A stretch of DNA of 64,000 bases from an uncultured Prevotella sp. Lineage in GTDB: Bacteria; Bacteroidota; Bacteroidia; Bacteroidales; Bacteroidaceae. The stretch covers positions 1 through 64,000 of the forward strand of contig CALUHC010000004.1 in NCBI GenBank assembly GCA_944320355.1, read 5' to 3'. Shown in pieces: positions 45,372-52,937 of this stretch. Under the pieces are notes generated by a model. The model saw only the letters and a list, made by a program, of their open reading frames with translations, did no database searches and was not told the origin of the DNA. How positions within the stretch are numbered: position 1 is the stretch's first letter; every line of letters begins with the position of its first letter. A program made the translations under genes and the position numbers.

Positions 45372-46070
45372 ATGAACAGGATCAAAGAGGCGGCCATACT
45401 GGCCGTGGGAGTGATTGTCTTGGGGTTGTGCATCAAGTGGGGCATTGATGACTTTGCCAACAAGGACCGCACGGTGACCGTGAAGGGGCTGGCCGAGAAG
45501 GAGGTGGAGGCTGACAAGGTGACGTGGCCCATACTGACAAAAGAGATTGGCGACGACCTGCCATCGCTCTACACGAAGATAAACGTGACGACGGAGAAGG
45601 TGAAGAACTTCCTTCGCCAGAATGGCGTCAAGGACGCGGAGATAAGCGTCAACGCGCCCGTGGTGGTGGACTTGCGGGCGGAGCGCTATGGCGCTGACAA
45701 CCACCGCTACCGCTACAACATAACGTCGACGATAACTGTGACGTCGGGCAACGTGAAGCTCGTGCGCGGCATCATAGCCCGGCAGGGCGAGCTGCTCAAG
45801 CAGGGCGTGGCCGTGGTGGACGGCGGCTATGGCAGCGGGGTCACATACGAGTATGTCTCGTTCCAGAAAATGAAGCCCGCCATGATGGAGGAGGCCATAA
45901 AGAACGCCGAGCAGACCGCCCGCCAGTTTGCCGAGAACAGCAACAGCGAGCTGGGCAAGATAATGACCGCCTCGCAGGGACAGTTCTCCATCGACGACCG
46001 CGACGCCAACACGCCATACATAAAGAAGGTGCGCGGGGTGGCCACTGTCACCTATTCGCTCAGGGATTGA
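45372..46070 (+). CDS. SIMPL (DUF541) domain membrane-anchored protein
   Basis: 232 residues from ATG 45372, which places a clean N-terminal anchor at about 7-24 (AAILAVGVIVLGLCIKWG); the frame is open 45 bases further upstream, without a signal. The SIMPL domain follows: DRTVTVKGLAEKEVEADKVTWPI, VDLRAERYGADNHRYRYNITSTITV, and the end GVATVTYSLRD. Relatives are periplasmic or cell-surface proteins linked to stress or signalling; the specific role is unknown. Single gene. Confidence 0.88.
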   Translation: MNRIKEAAILAVGVIVLGLCIKWGIDDFANKDRTVTVKGLAEKEVEADKVTWPILTKEIGDDLPSLYTKINVTTEKVKNFLRQNGVKDAEISVNAPVVVDLRAERYGADNHRYRYNITSTITVTSGNVKLVRGIIARQGELLKQGVAVVDGGYGSGVTYEYVSFQKMKPAMMEEAIKNAEQTARQFAENSNSELGKIMTASQGQFSIDDRDANTPYIKKVRGVATVTYSLRD

Positions 46071-46241
46071 GCCGGCAGTTGTTGAGAGGCAACGGCTGAG
46101 AATCGGGTGAGATGGCGTGGCGGATGCGGCTTTGGCCAAGGGGCCGGCCGGCTACGTGCCGCTGGGCGCGGCGGGAGAACCCCACGCCTGTGCTCCCCTT
46201 CGCGGCCGGACAATATATAAGATAAGGTAAAGGAATGAAAT

Positions 46242-47099
46242 ATGAGAAAGATTCTGGCAATGATAATGCTGGCGCTGGCGCCGTTGTGCTTCAGTGCTTG
46301 CGACGACGATGACGATTATTATTATGGTCATGGCTGGCAGGGCGGCGGCGCTCCGTCGGGCGAGCTGAACCAATATGAGCGCGACCTCGTGGGCAGCTAT
46401 GTGTCCGACGACGACCCCTCCAACCCGTTCTACCTCGTGCTCAACAGCGACCGCTCTGGCAGTTATAGCTCTGTGTCCGACGGCACGACCAAGGGCGAAG
46501 ACTTCACCTGGGGCGCAACGTCTAACACGCTCACCGTGGTCTACAAGTCTGACGGCTATCGCGACGAAATGGGATACTACTATGCCGACGGCCATCTCTA
46601 CGTTGACGGCATACCGCTCGTGGTGAACACGGGGCAGGTTCCCGGCGACAGCGACAACCCGCTCGTAGGCCAGTGGGAGGGAAAGATAAACGGATTCTAT
46701 GCGGCCATGTACGGGCTGGCGGAAGACAGCTGCGCCACCGTGTGCGAGTTTGCCGCCAACGGCGAGGGCACGCAGCTCGACTACAACACATACAAGCCCA
46801 AGACGGACTATGCCTACAGCCCCTTTACGTGGACGCAGGCCGACGGCGTGATTGTGGTCACATACGTTGACAACGCCCTGCCGCGTGCCGTCTTCACCGA
46901 CTACGCCCTCAGCTCGACCCGCTTCTCCGGCTCGGTGCTCTACGACAAGCAGTTGTTTGGCTTCGCCTATACGGCAACCTCGGGCTTCGACTGGTCGCCC
47001 TACATCACGGGCAGCGGTGTGGCGGCAGCCAAGACGCGCCTCAGCGAGCTTCGCCGTGCCAAGTCTGGGCCTGTGCGCAGCGGAGGGTTCGCGCGGTAG
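46242..47099 (+). CDS. surface lipoprotein with acidic export signal
   Basis: 285 residues. The lipobox FSAC is followed at once by DDDDDYYY; in Bacteroidetes an acidic patch right after the lipid-anchored Cys acts as a signal for export to the cell surface. The body has beta-strand sequence typical of lipocalin-like lipoproteins: LVGSYVSDDDPSNPFYLVLN then SDRSGSYSSVSDG, and a second similar half NPLVGQWEGKINGFYAAMYG, so it may be an internal duplication. Family not recognised. Confidence 0.75.
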   Translation: MRKILAMIMLALAPLCFSACDDDDDYYYGHGWQGGGAPSGELNQYERDLVGSYVSDDDPSNPFYLVLNSDRSGSYSSVSDGTTKGEDFTWGATSNTLTVVYKSDGYRDEMGYYYADGHLYVDGIPLVVNTGQVPGDSDNPLVGQWEGKINGFYAAMYGLAEDSCATVCEFAANGEGTQLDYNTYKPKTDYAYSPFTWTQADGVIVVTYVDNALPRAVFTDYALSSTRFSGSVLYDKQLFGFAYTATSGFDWSPYITGSGVAAAKTRLSELRRAKSGPVRSGGFAR

Positions 47100-47120
47100 A
47101 TTGGTTCAAGAGTCTCTTTG

Positions 47121-47146
47121 GGAGTTGGCCCCTGAAGGCCAACTCC
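47121..47146. terminator. terminator between lipoprotein and fucosyltransferase genes
   Basis: Perfect arms GGAGTTGGCC (47121-47130) and GGCCAACTCC (47137-47146) in a short gap between convergent genes. Confidence 0.65.
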
Positions 47147-47148
47147 TT

Positions 47149-47961
47149 TCACATCTCTATCCAACTGCTGTCGAAGATGTTGGGTGTTGTCCAGTCTTTG
47201 GCGGCAAACCATTGTCTCGGTCTTATCTTCATGCCGTTGCCGTCGGCGAGCATCGCGCCCCAATAGCTGAACGTGGAGTTGGCTATTATGTGGCTGTGGC
47301 ATAGCGACATGAGGTACATGGCAGCGTGGTCGGGTGCGCCCTGCGGCAGCCTGACCACGGTTGAGGCCTCATTTGGCGCGCCGGTCTCGGCCCATTCCGT
47401 GTCGTCGGAGAATATGAAGAAGCGGGCGTCGGGGTGTCGGCTTAGCACCGTCCGGCGTGCGGCGGCGTAGTATTCTGGCGGGCAGATGCCGAAGTTGCCG
47501 ATGTTTTTCGGGTGCAGGTAGTCGCCCCTGCGGTAGTGTACGGCCACCGGGTGAGGGCAGGCTGCTATCTCGCGCTCCATGCCGGCCACGCACTCCTTGG
47601 CTTCTGTCCTGAATTTCAGCCATCTGCGGGCTCCCGTTGTGTGGCGTATGTCTTGGCTGTAGTCGTCTATCAGCAGCGCGCGCTCGTCGCAGTCGTCGCA
47701 GAGCCACGGTGCCACGCCAGCCGCGCGCAGCGCTTTCAGCGCGCACACGGCAGCCGCCACCCACGGGCTTTGTCCGGGCAGGCGCAGCTCGAAGCACTCC
47801 GCTATCTGCACCCCGCCGTGCTGTTTCAGTCTGGCGCGGTCGTAGTACAGCAGCGTTTTGTACCCGCTCTCCCTTAATGTCATGTAGCGGCAGTATTCAA
47901 AAATCTGGTTGCCGAGCCCCCCTTTCAGGCATACTATCTTTGTTGGCTTTCTTGCTGTCAT
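47149..47961 (-). CDS. alpha-1,2-fucosyltransferase-like glycosyltransferase (GT11)
   Basis: 270 residues. GT11 landmarks: KGGLGNQIFEYCRYM at the N-terminus, HYRRGDYL around 142-149, FFIFSDDTEWAE and the C-terminal IIANSTFSYWGAML. These enzymes move fucose from GDP-fucose to galactose on surface polysaccharides or O-antigens. It stands alone, not in a polysaccharide cluster. Gap 47962-48226 before it shows only an isolated TACCTTTG on the plus strand (48085-48092). Confidence 0.9.
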   Translation of the reverse strand: MTARKPTKIVCLKGGLGNQIFEYCRYMTLRESGYKTLLYYDRARLKQHGGVQIAECFELRLPGQSPWVAAAVCALKALRAAGVAPWLCDDCDERALLIDDYSQDIRHTTGARRWLKFRTEAKECVAGMEREIAACPHPVAVHYRRGDYLHPKNIGNFGICPPEYYAAARRTVLSRHPDARFFIFSDDTEWAETGAPNEASTVVRLPQGAPDHAAMYLMSLCHSHIIANSTFSYWGAMLADGNGMKIRPRQWFAAKDWTTPNIFDSSWIEM

Positions 47962-48226
47962 GCGTTTCCGGTTGTCTTGGTGTGTCGTGCCGTGATGCGG
48001 TCTGCTGCCAATTGTCGCGGAGCGATGTTCCGGGCAACCTGCAACAGCTTCTCCCGCGCGTTCGCATACACGTGAAGGGGGCGCTACCTTTGCCGGTGCA
48101 CCCCCTGCCGTTCATGTCTTGTCACGCCCTGTTCGGGCTGTGGCGTTCTTTGCTTGCCGTGCCTGCGGGAGTCTTGCCAAGGCCTGTCGGGACTGTGGCT
48201 CCTCTCTGCGTGCAGGCCCGTTGCCT

Positions 48227-49084
48227 TTATCCGTAGATTATCTTGCCGTTCTCGTCCTCGTAGGGGGCGAGGTCCTTGGCGTATTGGTTCATGGCGCGGA
48301 GGCTCATGCCCATCGACGAGAAGCCTCCGTCGTGGTAGAGGTTCTGCATCGTCACCTTGCGTGTGAAGTCGGAGAACATCATCACGCAGTAGTTGGCGCA
48401 GTCGTCGGCAGTGGCGTTGCCCAGCGGAGACATCTTGTTGGCGAAGTCCATCAGGTTGTCCATGTCCTTTATGCCTTTGCCTGCCGTTGTCGGGGTGGGC
48501 GACTGTGATATGGTGTTTATGCGCACGTTTTTCTCGCGTCCGTATATGTATCCGAAGCTGCGGGCAATGCTTTCGAGCATGGCTTTGGCATCGGCCATGT
48601 CGTTATATCCGAAGAAAGTGCGCTGTGCGGCTACGTATGTCAGTGCCACGATGGAGCCGTAGTCGGCTATCGCATCCTGCTTTTTGGCCACTTGCAGCAT
48701 TTTGTGGAACGATATGGCCGATATGTCGAGCGTCTTCTGCAGGTAGTTGTAGTCCAGGTCGTCGTATGTGCGGTGCTTGCGCACGTTGGGGCTCATGCCG
48801 ATGGAGTGGAGGACGAAGTCTATCTTGCCGCCCAGCAGCTCCACTGAGTCCTTGAACACCTTTTCGAGATCCTCCACGCTGGTGGCGTCGGCGGCCACGA
48901 TCGGGGCGTTGAGCTGCTTGCTCAGCTCGTCGAGCGTGCCCATGCGCAGTGCCATCGGCGTGTTGCTCAGCGTGATGGAGGCACCTTCCTCTACGGCTTT
49001 CACTGCCACTTTCCATGCTATCGAGTCCTCGTTGAGGGCGCCGAAGATGATTCCGCGCTTTCCTTTCAATAAGTTGTGAGTCAT
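48227..49084 (-). CDS. fabI: enoyl-[acyl-carrier-protein] reductase (NADH), FabI type
   Basis: 285 residues. It reduces the enoyl-ACP double bond, the last step of each fatty-acid elongation cycle. KRGIIFGALNEDSIAWKVA near the N-terminus is the NADH-binding start; catalytic Tyr-x6-Lys appears as YNDMADAK; NTISQSPTPTTAGKGI follows. The C-terminal ~20 residues are longer than in E. coli FabI. Single gene with a strong promoter. Confidence 0.96.
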   Translation of the reverse strand: MTHNLLKGKRGIIFGALNEDSIAWKVAVKAVEEGASITLSNTPMALRMGTLDELSKQLNAPIVAADATSVEDLEKVFKDSVELLGGKIDFVLHSIGMSPNVRKHRTYDDLDYNYLQKTLDISAISFHKMLQVAKKQDAIADYGSIVALTYVAAQRTFFGYNDMADAKAMLESIARSFGYIYGREKNVRINTISQSPTPTTAGKGIKDMDNLMDFANKMSPLGNATADDCANYCVMMFSDFTRKVTMQNLYHDGGFSSMGMSLRAMNQYAKDLAPYEDENGKIIYG

Positions 49085-49118
49085 TGTTTCTTGTTACTTT
49101 AGTTCGTATTCTACGCCG

Positions 49119-49150
49119 CAAAATTACAACAAATGCGCAACACTGGCAAA
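49119..49150 (-). promoter_or_regulatory. promoter for fabI (TTTG-N20-TAATTTTG)
   Basis: On the minus strand, TTTG at 49150-49147, 20 bases, TAATTTTG at 49126-49119, 35 bases from the start codon. No obvious FabT/FabR-type operator was recognised. Confidence 0.8.
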
Positions 49151-49422
49151 TCTTTGCGTTAAAAGATTGTGTGGCGTGGGCCGCAACGGTGAATATGGGC
49201 GGGAGACTTGCGCGTAGAGTTGGCAATATGCGGCCATTGACATAAGGTGGAAGCAGCTTCTGCGGGGGCTGGGTGGCTTTCGGATATGGGCTTGAGGCAT
49301 TGCCGCGTGAGTGTGGCAGGCCGCATGGCATGGGGCTGTATGCTGTGTGTCATGGCCTATGCGACCAGGTGTTGGGCCGTGTTTTTCGGCGCATTGCGCA
49401 TCATGTTTGCCGGGCTGCGAAA

Positions 49423-49545
49423 GCGATTGATTATCAATGGGTTGCGAAACGTGCCGTTTTGCAACGCAAAACGGCACGTTTTGTAGTGTGAAACGGGTCG
49501 TTTCGTGGCGCGAAACGGCACGTTTTGCAAAACAAGACGTCTGGC
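49423..49545. repeat. AACGTGCCGTT palindrome array
   Basis: Joint GCGATTGATTATCAATGG, then four units: GAAACGTGCCGTTTTGC, CAAAACGGCACGTTTTG, GAAACGGGTCGTTTCG and CGAAACGGCACGTTTTG, about 22 bases apart. It lies between fabI and aldA. The rest of 49085-49702 holds the fabI promoter and the aldA terminator. Confidence 0.75.
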
Positions 49546-49636
49546 TTTGGTTTTTGATGCGCATTGAGGCTGCGTGCGGGTGTCCTTTTTCCGATGTGTG
49601 GGGTGGGGGATGTGGCTTGCCGGTTGGCGTAAAGTG

Positions 49637-49680
49637 AAAGGCCGCGGCGCACTTGATTGTGTCGTGCGTCGCGGCCTTTG
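49637..49680 (-). terminator. terminator downstream of aldA
   Basis: AAGGCCGCGGCGCAC (49638-49652) pairs with GTGCGTCGCGGCCTT (49665-49679) around a 12-base loop, 25 bases beyond the aldA stop on the minus strand. Confidence 0.7.
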
Positions 49681-49702
49681 CTTCTGCCTTTGGGTGTGAA
49701 TC

Positions 49703-51142
49703 CTACTCGTAGTGGGTGTCTAGGTAGGTGACGTGCGTCACGAGATACTCCTCTACGCCGTGCTTGCCGTCGGCTCCGCCGATGCCGCTCTTCTTCACTC
49801 CGGCATGGAATCCCTGCATGGCCTCGAAGTGCTCGCGGTTGATGTAGGTCTCGCCGAACTCAAGTCCGCGCGTCACCTTGGCCGCCGTGTCTATGTCCTT
49901 GGTGAACACCGACGACGCCAGGCCGTACTCAACGTCGTTGGCCCAGGCTATCACCTGGTCGGTGTCCTCGAACTCTACGATGGGCAGCACCGGGCCGAAC
50001 GTCTCCTCGTGGATGATGTCCATGTCCTGCGTGCAGTTGTCGAGCAGCGTTGCTGCATAGAAGTATCCCTTGTCTCCCACGCGGTGGCCGCCGCAGAGCA
50101 CCTTCGCTCCTTGCTTCACGGCGTTCTCAACCTTGGCCTCCACGCTCTCCAGGGCGCGCTTCTCCACGAGCGGACCCATGTCGACGGTGTGGTCCTTGCA
50201 GGGGTCGCCCACCTTCACTGCCTCGAACTTGCGGAGCAATATCTCGGTGAACTCTTTCTTCACTGCCTTGTGCACATACAGGCGCTCGGCGTTGTTGCAT
50301 ATCTGGCCGTTGTTGCCTATGCGGCTGTCGAGCACCCACTGTGCCGAGGCTTCGAGGTCGGCGTCGGGGAATACTATGGCCGGGGCTTTGCCGCCCAGTT
50401 CGAGCGACACCTTGGTGATGTTCGTAGCGGCGGCTTTCATGATGCTCTCGCCTGCGCCCACGCTGCCCGTCACGCTCACGATGTCGACCTTGGGGCTGCC
50501 TGCCATCTCGTTGCCGATGACGCTGCCGCGGCCGGTCACTATGTTGATGACGCCTGCCGGCAGGCCCGACTCCTCTACCACGTGGGCAAACTCGGTGCAG
50601 TTCTCTGGCGTGAGCTGCGACGGCTTGACCACTATCGTGCACCCGGCGATGAGGGCTGCGCCGGCCTTTCGGGCTATGAGGAAGAACGGGAAGTTCCACG
50701 GCAGGATGCCTGCCACAACGCCGATGGGGCGCTTGGTCAGTATGATTGTCTCGCCGCGGCGGTCGCTCGGGATGACTTCGCCCTCGATGTGGCGTGCGAA
50801 CGATGCCATGTAGTCAAAGTAGTCTGCCGTGACGTTGACTTCAGTCGTGGCCCAGCTGAGCGTCTTTCCCTGCTCGCGCATGATGATGTCGATGAACTGG
50901 TCCTTGCGTTTGCGTATGCCGTCGGCCATCTTATGCAGGTAGGCTGCGCGCTCTATCGCTGGCGTGGCCGCCCAAGGCTTCAGGGCCGCGCGTGCCGCGT
51001 CGAGCGCGCGGTTCACGTCTTCTATCGTTCCTTCCGGCTGTCGGCTTATCACCTCCTCGGTCGAGGGGTTCAACACGTCTATCCATTTGCCGGAGCTACT
51101 CTCAACGAACTCGCCGTTGATGTACATTTTCAAATCTTTCAT
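49703..51142 (-). CDS. aldA: aldehyde dehydrogenase, lactaldehyde/glycolaldehyde type
   Basis: 479 residues, the size of E. coli AldA (lactaldehyde dehydrogenase), which it resembles from the first residues (MYINGEFVESSSGKWIDVLN). Catalytic Glu248 in LELGGKAPAIV and Cys282 in NNGQICNNAER; cofactor-binding NFPFFLIARK and VTGSVGAGE. It oxidises small aldehydes, including L-lactaldehyde from fucose or rhamnose breakdown. No sugar-degradation genes adjoin it, so the natural substrate is inferred. Confidence 0.88.
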   Translation of the reverse strand: MKDLKMYINGEFVESSSGKWIDVLNPSTEEVISRQPEGTIEDVNRALDAARAALKPWAATPAIERAAYLHKMADGIRKRKDQFIDIIMREQGKTLSWATTEVNVTADYFDYMASFARHIEGEVIPSDRRGETIILTKRPIGVVAGILPWNFPFFLIARKAGAALIAGCTIVVKPSQLTPENCTEFAHVVEESGLPAGVINIVTGRGSVIGNEMAGSPKVDIVSVTGSVGAGESIMKAAATNITKVSLELGGKAPAIVFPDADLEASAQWVLDSRIGNNGQICNNAERLYVHKAVKKEFTEILLRKFEAVKVGDPCKDHTVDMGPLVEKRALESVEAKVENAVKQGAKVLCGGHRVGDKGYFYAATLLDNCTQDMDIIHEETFGPVLPIVEFEDTDQVIAWANDVEYGLASSVFTKDIDTAAKVTRGLEFGETYINREHFEAMQGFHAGVKKSGIGGADGKHGVEEYLVTHVTYLDTHYE

Positions 51143-51194
51143 ACTAATCCGTTTTAGGTTTGATTTGTGTTTAGTTTTGCTAAGTTTCCGACAG

Positions 51195-51224
51195 CAAAAA
51201 TACTAATAAAAAGCGAGAATGAAA
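51195..51224 (-). promoter_or_regulatory. probable promoter for aldA
   Basis: TATTTTTG on the minus strand (51202-51195) matches TAnnTTTG; TTTC (51224-51221) lies 18 bases upstream. A medium-quality site. Confidence 0.45.
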
Positions 51225-51306
51225 GTGTCATCCTTGCTTTTTATGATAATTTTACCTATGTTTCGATAAGGAGGCAGGAGACAGGAGGCAGGAGTGCAGA
51301 GATTGT

Positions 51307-51475
51307 CTTAGTAGTCAGGAGATTTGTATTTAGGAGGCAGGAGTGCAGGAGTTGCAGGAGTGCGGACGATTGTTCTGACTGCTGATATAGCAAAAACAGC
51401 CGACTAGAACATTTGTCTGCACTCCTGCAACTCCTGCACTCCTGCCTCCTAAATACAAATCTCCTGACTACTAAG
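51307..51475. repeat. perfect 57-base inverted repeat of the AGGAGT family
   Basis: 51307-51363 and 51419-51475 are exact reverse complements over 57 bases (CTTAGTAGTCAGGAGATTTG then TATTTAGGAGGCAGGAGTGC and AGGAGTTGCAGGAGTGC), around a 55-base centre; weaker complementarity extends to about 51270-51505. The TATTTAGGAG...GCAGACAA part matches the arms of the element at 1238-1986. It has no gene inside. It lies between aldA and the desulfidase gene, both minus strand, so it would fold in a read-through RNA. Confidence 0.75.
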
Positions 51476-51512
51476 GCAATGTCTGCCTTTCTGTCTCCCG
51501 TCTCCAGGAGGG

Positions 51513-52799
51513 TCAACACTTGTGCGTCATGATGTCGAGCACCATGTTGTCGGTGGTCGCCATGGCATCGGCGCCGATGGAAGTGAGGTTGCGTATGCTG
51601 CGGTCCACGTCGTCGTCTATGATGCCTTCGGCGCTGCTCACGCATTTGCCCTCCATGGAAAGCAGGGCGGAAAGGATGGCTGTGGATACTCCCGACGATA
51701 TTTTCAGCGAGCAGCTCGGCTTCGCCCCGTCGCATATCATGCCCGTGATGTTGGCTATCATGTTCTTCACCGAGTGGCATACGTGCTCGTAGTCACCGCC
51801 CATGAGGTAGGTGATGCCGCAGCTGCTGCCTATTGAGGCGACCACGCAGCCGCAGAGCGCCGACAGCTTGCCGAGGTTTTGCTTGATGTATATGGCCGTG
51901 AGGTGGCTCAGGGTGAGGGCTCGTATCAGTTCCTCCTCGGTGTTCTCGTTCTCCGTTGCGTAAACGGCCACGGGGTTGGTCGCGCAGATTCCCTGGTTGC
52001 CGCTGCCGCTGTTGCTCATCACGGGAATCATCGCGCCGCCCATGCGGGCGTCGCAAGCCGAGGCCGTGCGGGCTATTATCTTTGAGAATATGCTCCTTCC
52101 GAAGATGCCCTGGCTCAGCGGGCGGTCTATGGTCTTGCCGAGGTTGTGGCCGTAGTTGCCCTTTATGGCCTCGGCGGCGGCGCGCATATTGTAGTCCTTG
52201 GTCTCGGTGATGAAGCTGATTTCGTCCACGGGCGCGGTGGTGGCGAAGTCATATACAAGGCGCATATTGAGGCGTATGTCCTCCTCATCCTCGCCTGCGG
52301 CGGCTTCGCGGCGGTTGTCGAGCAGGGCGTTGCCGTCCTTCTCAACGTAGACGAACGACGTGTGGCCGCCAGCTATGACGGCGGTCGCCTCGCTGTCCCC
52401 GGCCTTGCAACTCACCTCTATGTACAGTTTCTCGGTGATGCCCTCCTTCAGTTTTATGTCAATGCGCTTTCCGGCGATGTACTGCTTGCCCTCTTCGAGA
52501 GCCTCGGGGGTGAGGTCCTTTAGCACTTCGAGCTTGTAGTCCGACTTGCCTATGAGCGCGCCGAGGGCTATGGCTATGGGCAGTCCTATCATGCCCGTGC
52601 CCGGTATGCCCACGCCCATGGCGTTTTTCAGGATGTTGGCGCTGAGCAACAGGCTGATTGTCTCCGGCCTGCGGCCGAGCGTCTCGGCGGCCTTGGCCGT
52701 GCAGAGGGCCACGGCCATTGGTTCGGTGCAGCCTATGGCCGGCACCACTTCTTTATGTATGAGCTTTATTATTCTGCTCCTTGTCTCCTTGTCCTGCAT
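51513..52799 (-). CDS. L-cysteine desulfidase / L-serine dehydratase-like protein (CyuA, UPF0597 family)
   Basis: 428 residues from ATG 52799 (MQDKETRSRIIKLIHKEVVP); a longer frame to 52895 would run through a terminator hairpin. Family landmarks with the conserved Cys residues that would hold an Fe-S cluster: PAIGCTEPMAVAL, NSGSGNQGICATNPV, and SALCGCVVASIGSSCGITYL. Relatives split L-cysteine to H2S, ammonia and pyruvate, or deaminate serine. It is the only gene in its transcript as far as seen. Confidence 0.85.
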   Translation of the reverse strand: MQDKETRSRIIKLIHKEVVPAIGCTEPMAVALCTAKAAETLGRRPETISLLLSANILKNAMGVGIPGTGMIGLPIAIALGALIGKSDYKLEVLKDLTPEALEEGKQYIAGKRIDIKLKEGITEKLYIEVSCKAGDSEATAVIAGGHTSFVYVEKDGNALLDNRREAAAGEDEEDIRLNMRLVYDFATTAPVDEISFITETKDYNMRAAAEAIKGNYGHNLGKTIDRPLSQGIFGRSIFSKIIARTASACDARMGGAMIPVMSNSGSGNQGICATNPVAVYATENENTEEELIRALTLSHLTAIYIKQNLGKLSALCGCVVASIGSSCGITYLMGGDYEHVCHSVKNMIANITGMICDGAKPSCSLKISSGVSTAILSALLSMEGKCVSSAEGIIDDDVDRSIRNLTSIGADAMATTDNMVLDIMTHKC

Positions 52800-52860
52800 G
52801 GTTTGTATGTTTGTTTTGTTTCTGTTCGCGCAGTTGCCGGGTTCGTGCATTCGGAAAGAA

Positions 52861-52901
52861 AGCACGTTGCCGGTCATGCGTCTCATGCCGGCCAACGTGC
52901 T
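52861..52901 (-). terminator. terminator downstream of the DsbD-like gene
   Basis: AGCACGTTGCCGG (52861-52873) pairs with CCGGCCAACGTGCT (52888-52901); the minus strand continues with TTTCTTTCC. It supports starting the desulfidase at 52799. Confidence 0.7.
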
Positions 52902-52937
52902 ATCCCGTATTTTCTGCCTTTTTACTCTTTTGCTTTC

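Noticed and set aside
49423..49545. CRISPR-like array in the AACGTGCCGTT repeats
   Set aside because: Units are near-palindromic and spaced by only a few bases, without spacers of 25-40 bases, and no cas genes are present.
52800..52895. 32-residue N-terminal extension of the desulfidase-like protein
   Set aside because: It would read through the terminator hairpin of the DsbD-like gene; the family starts near the Met at 52799.
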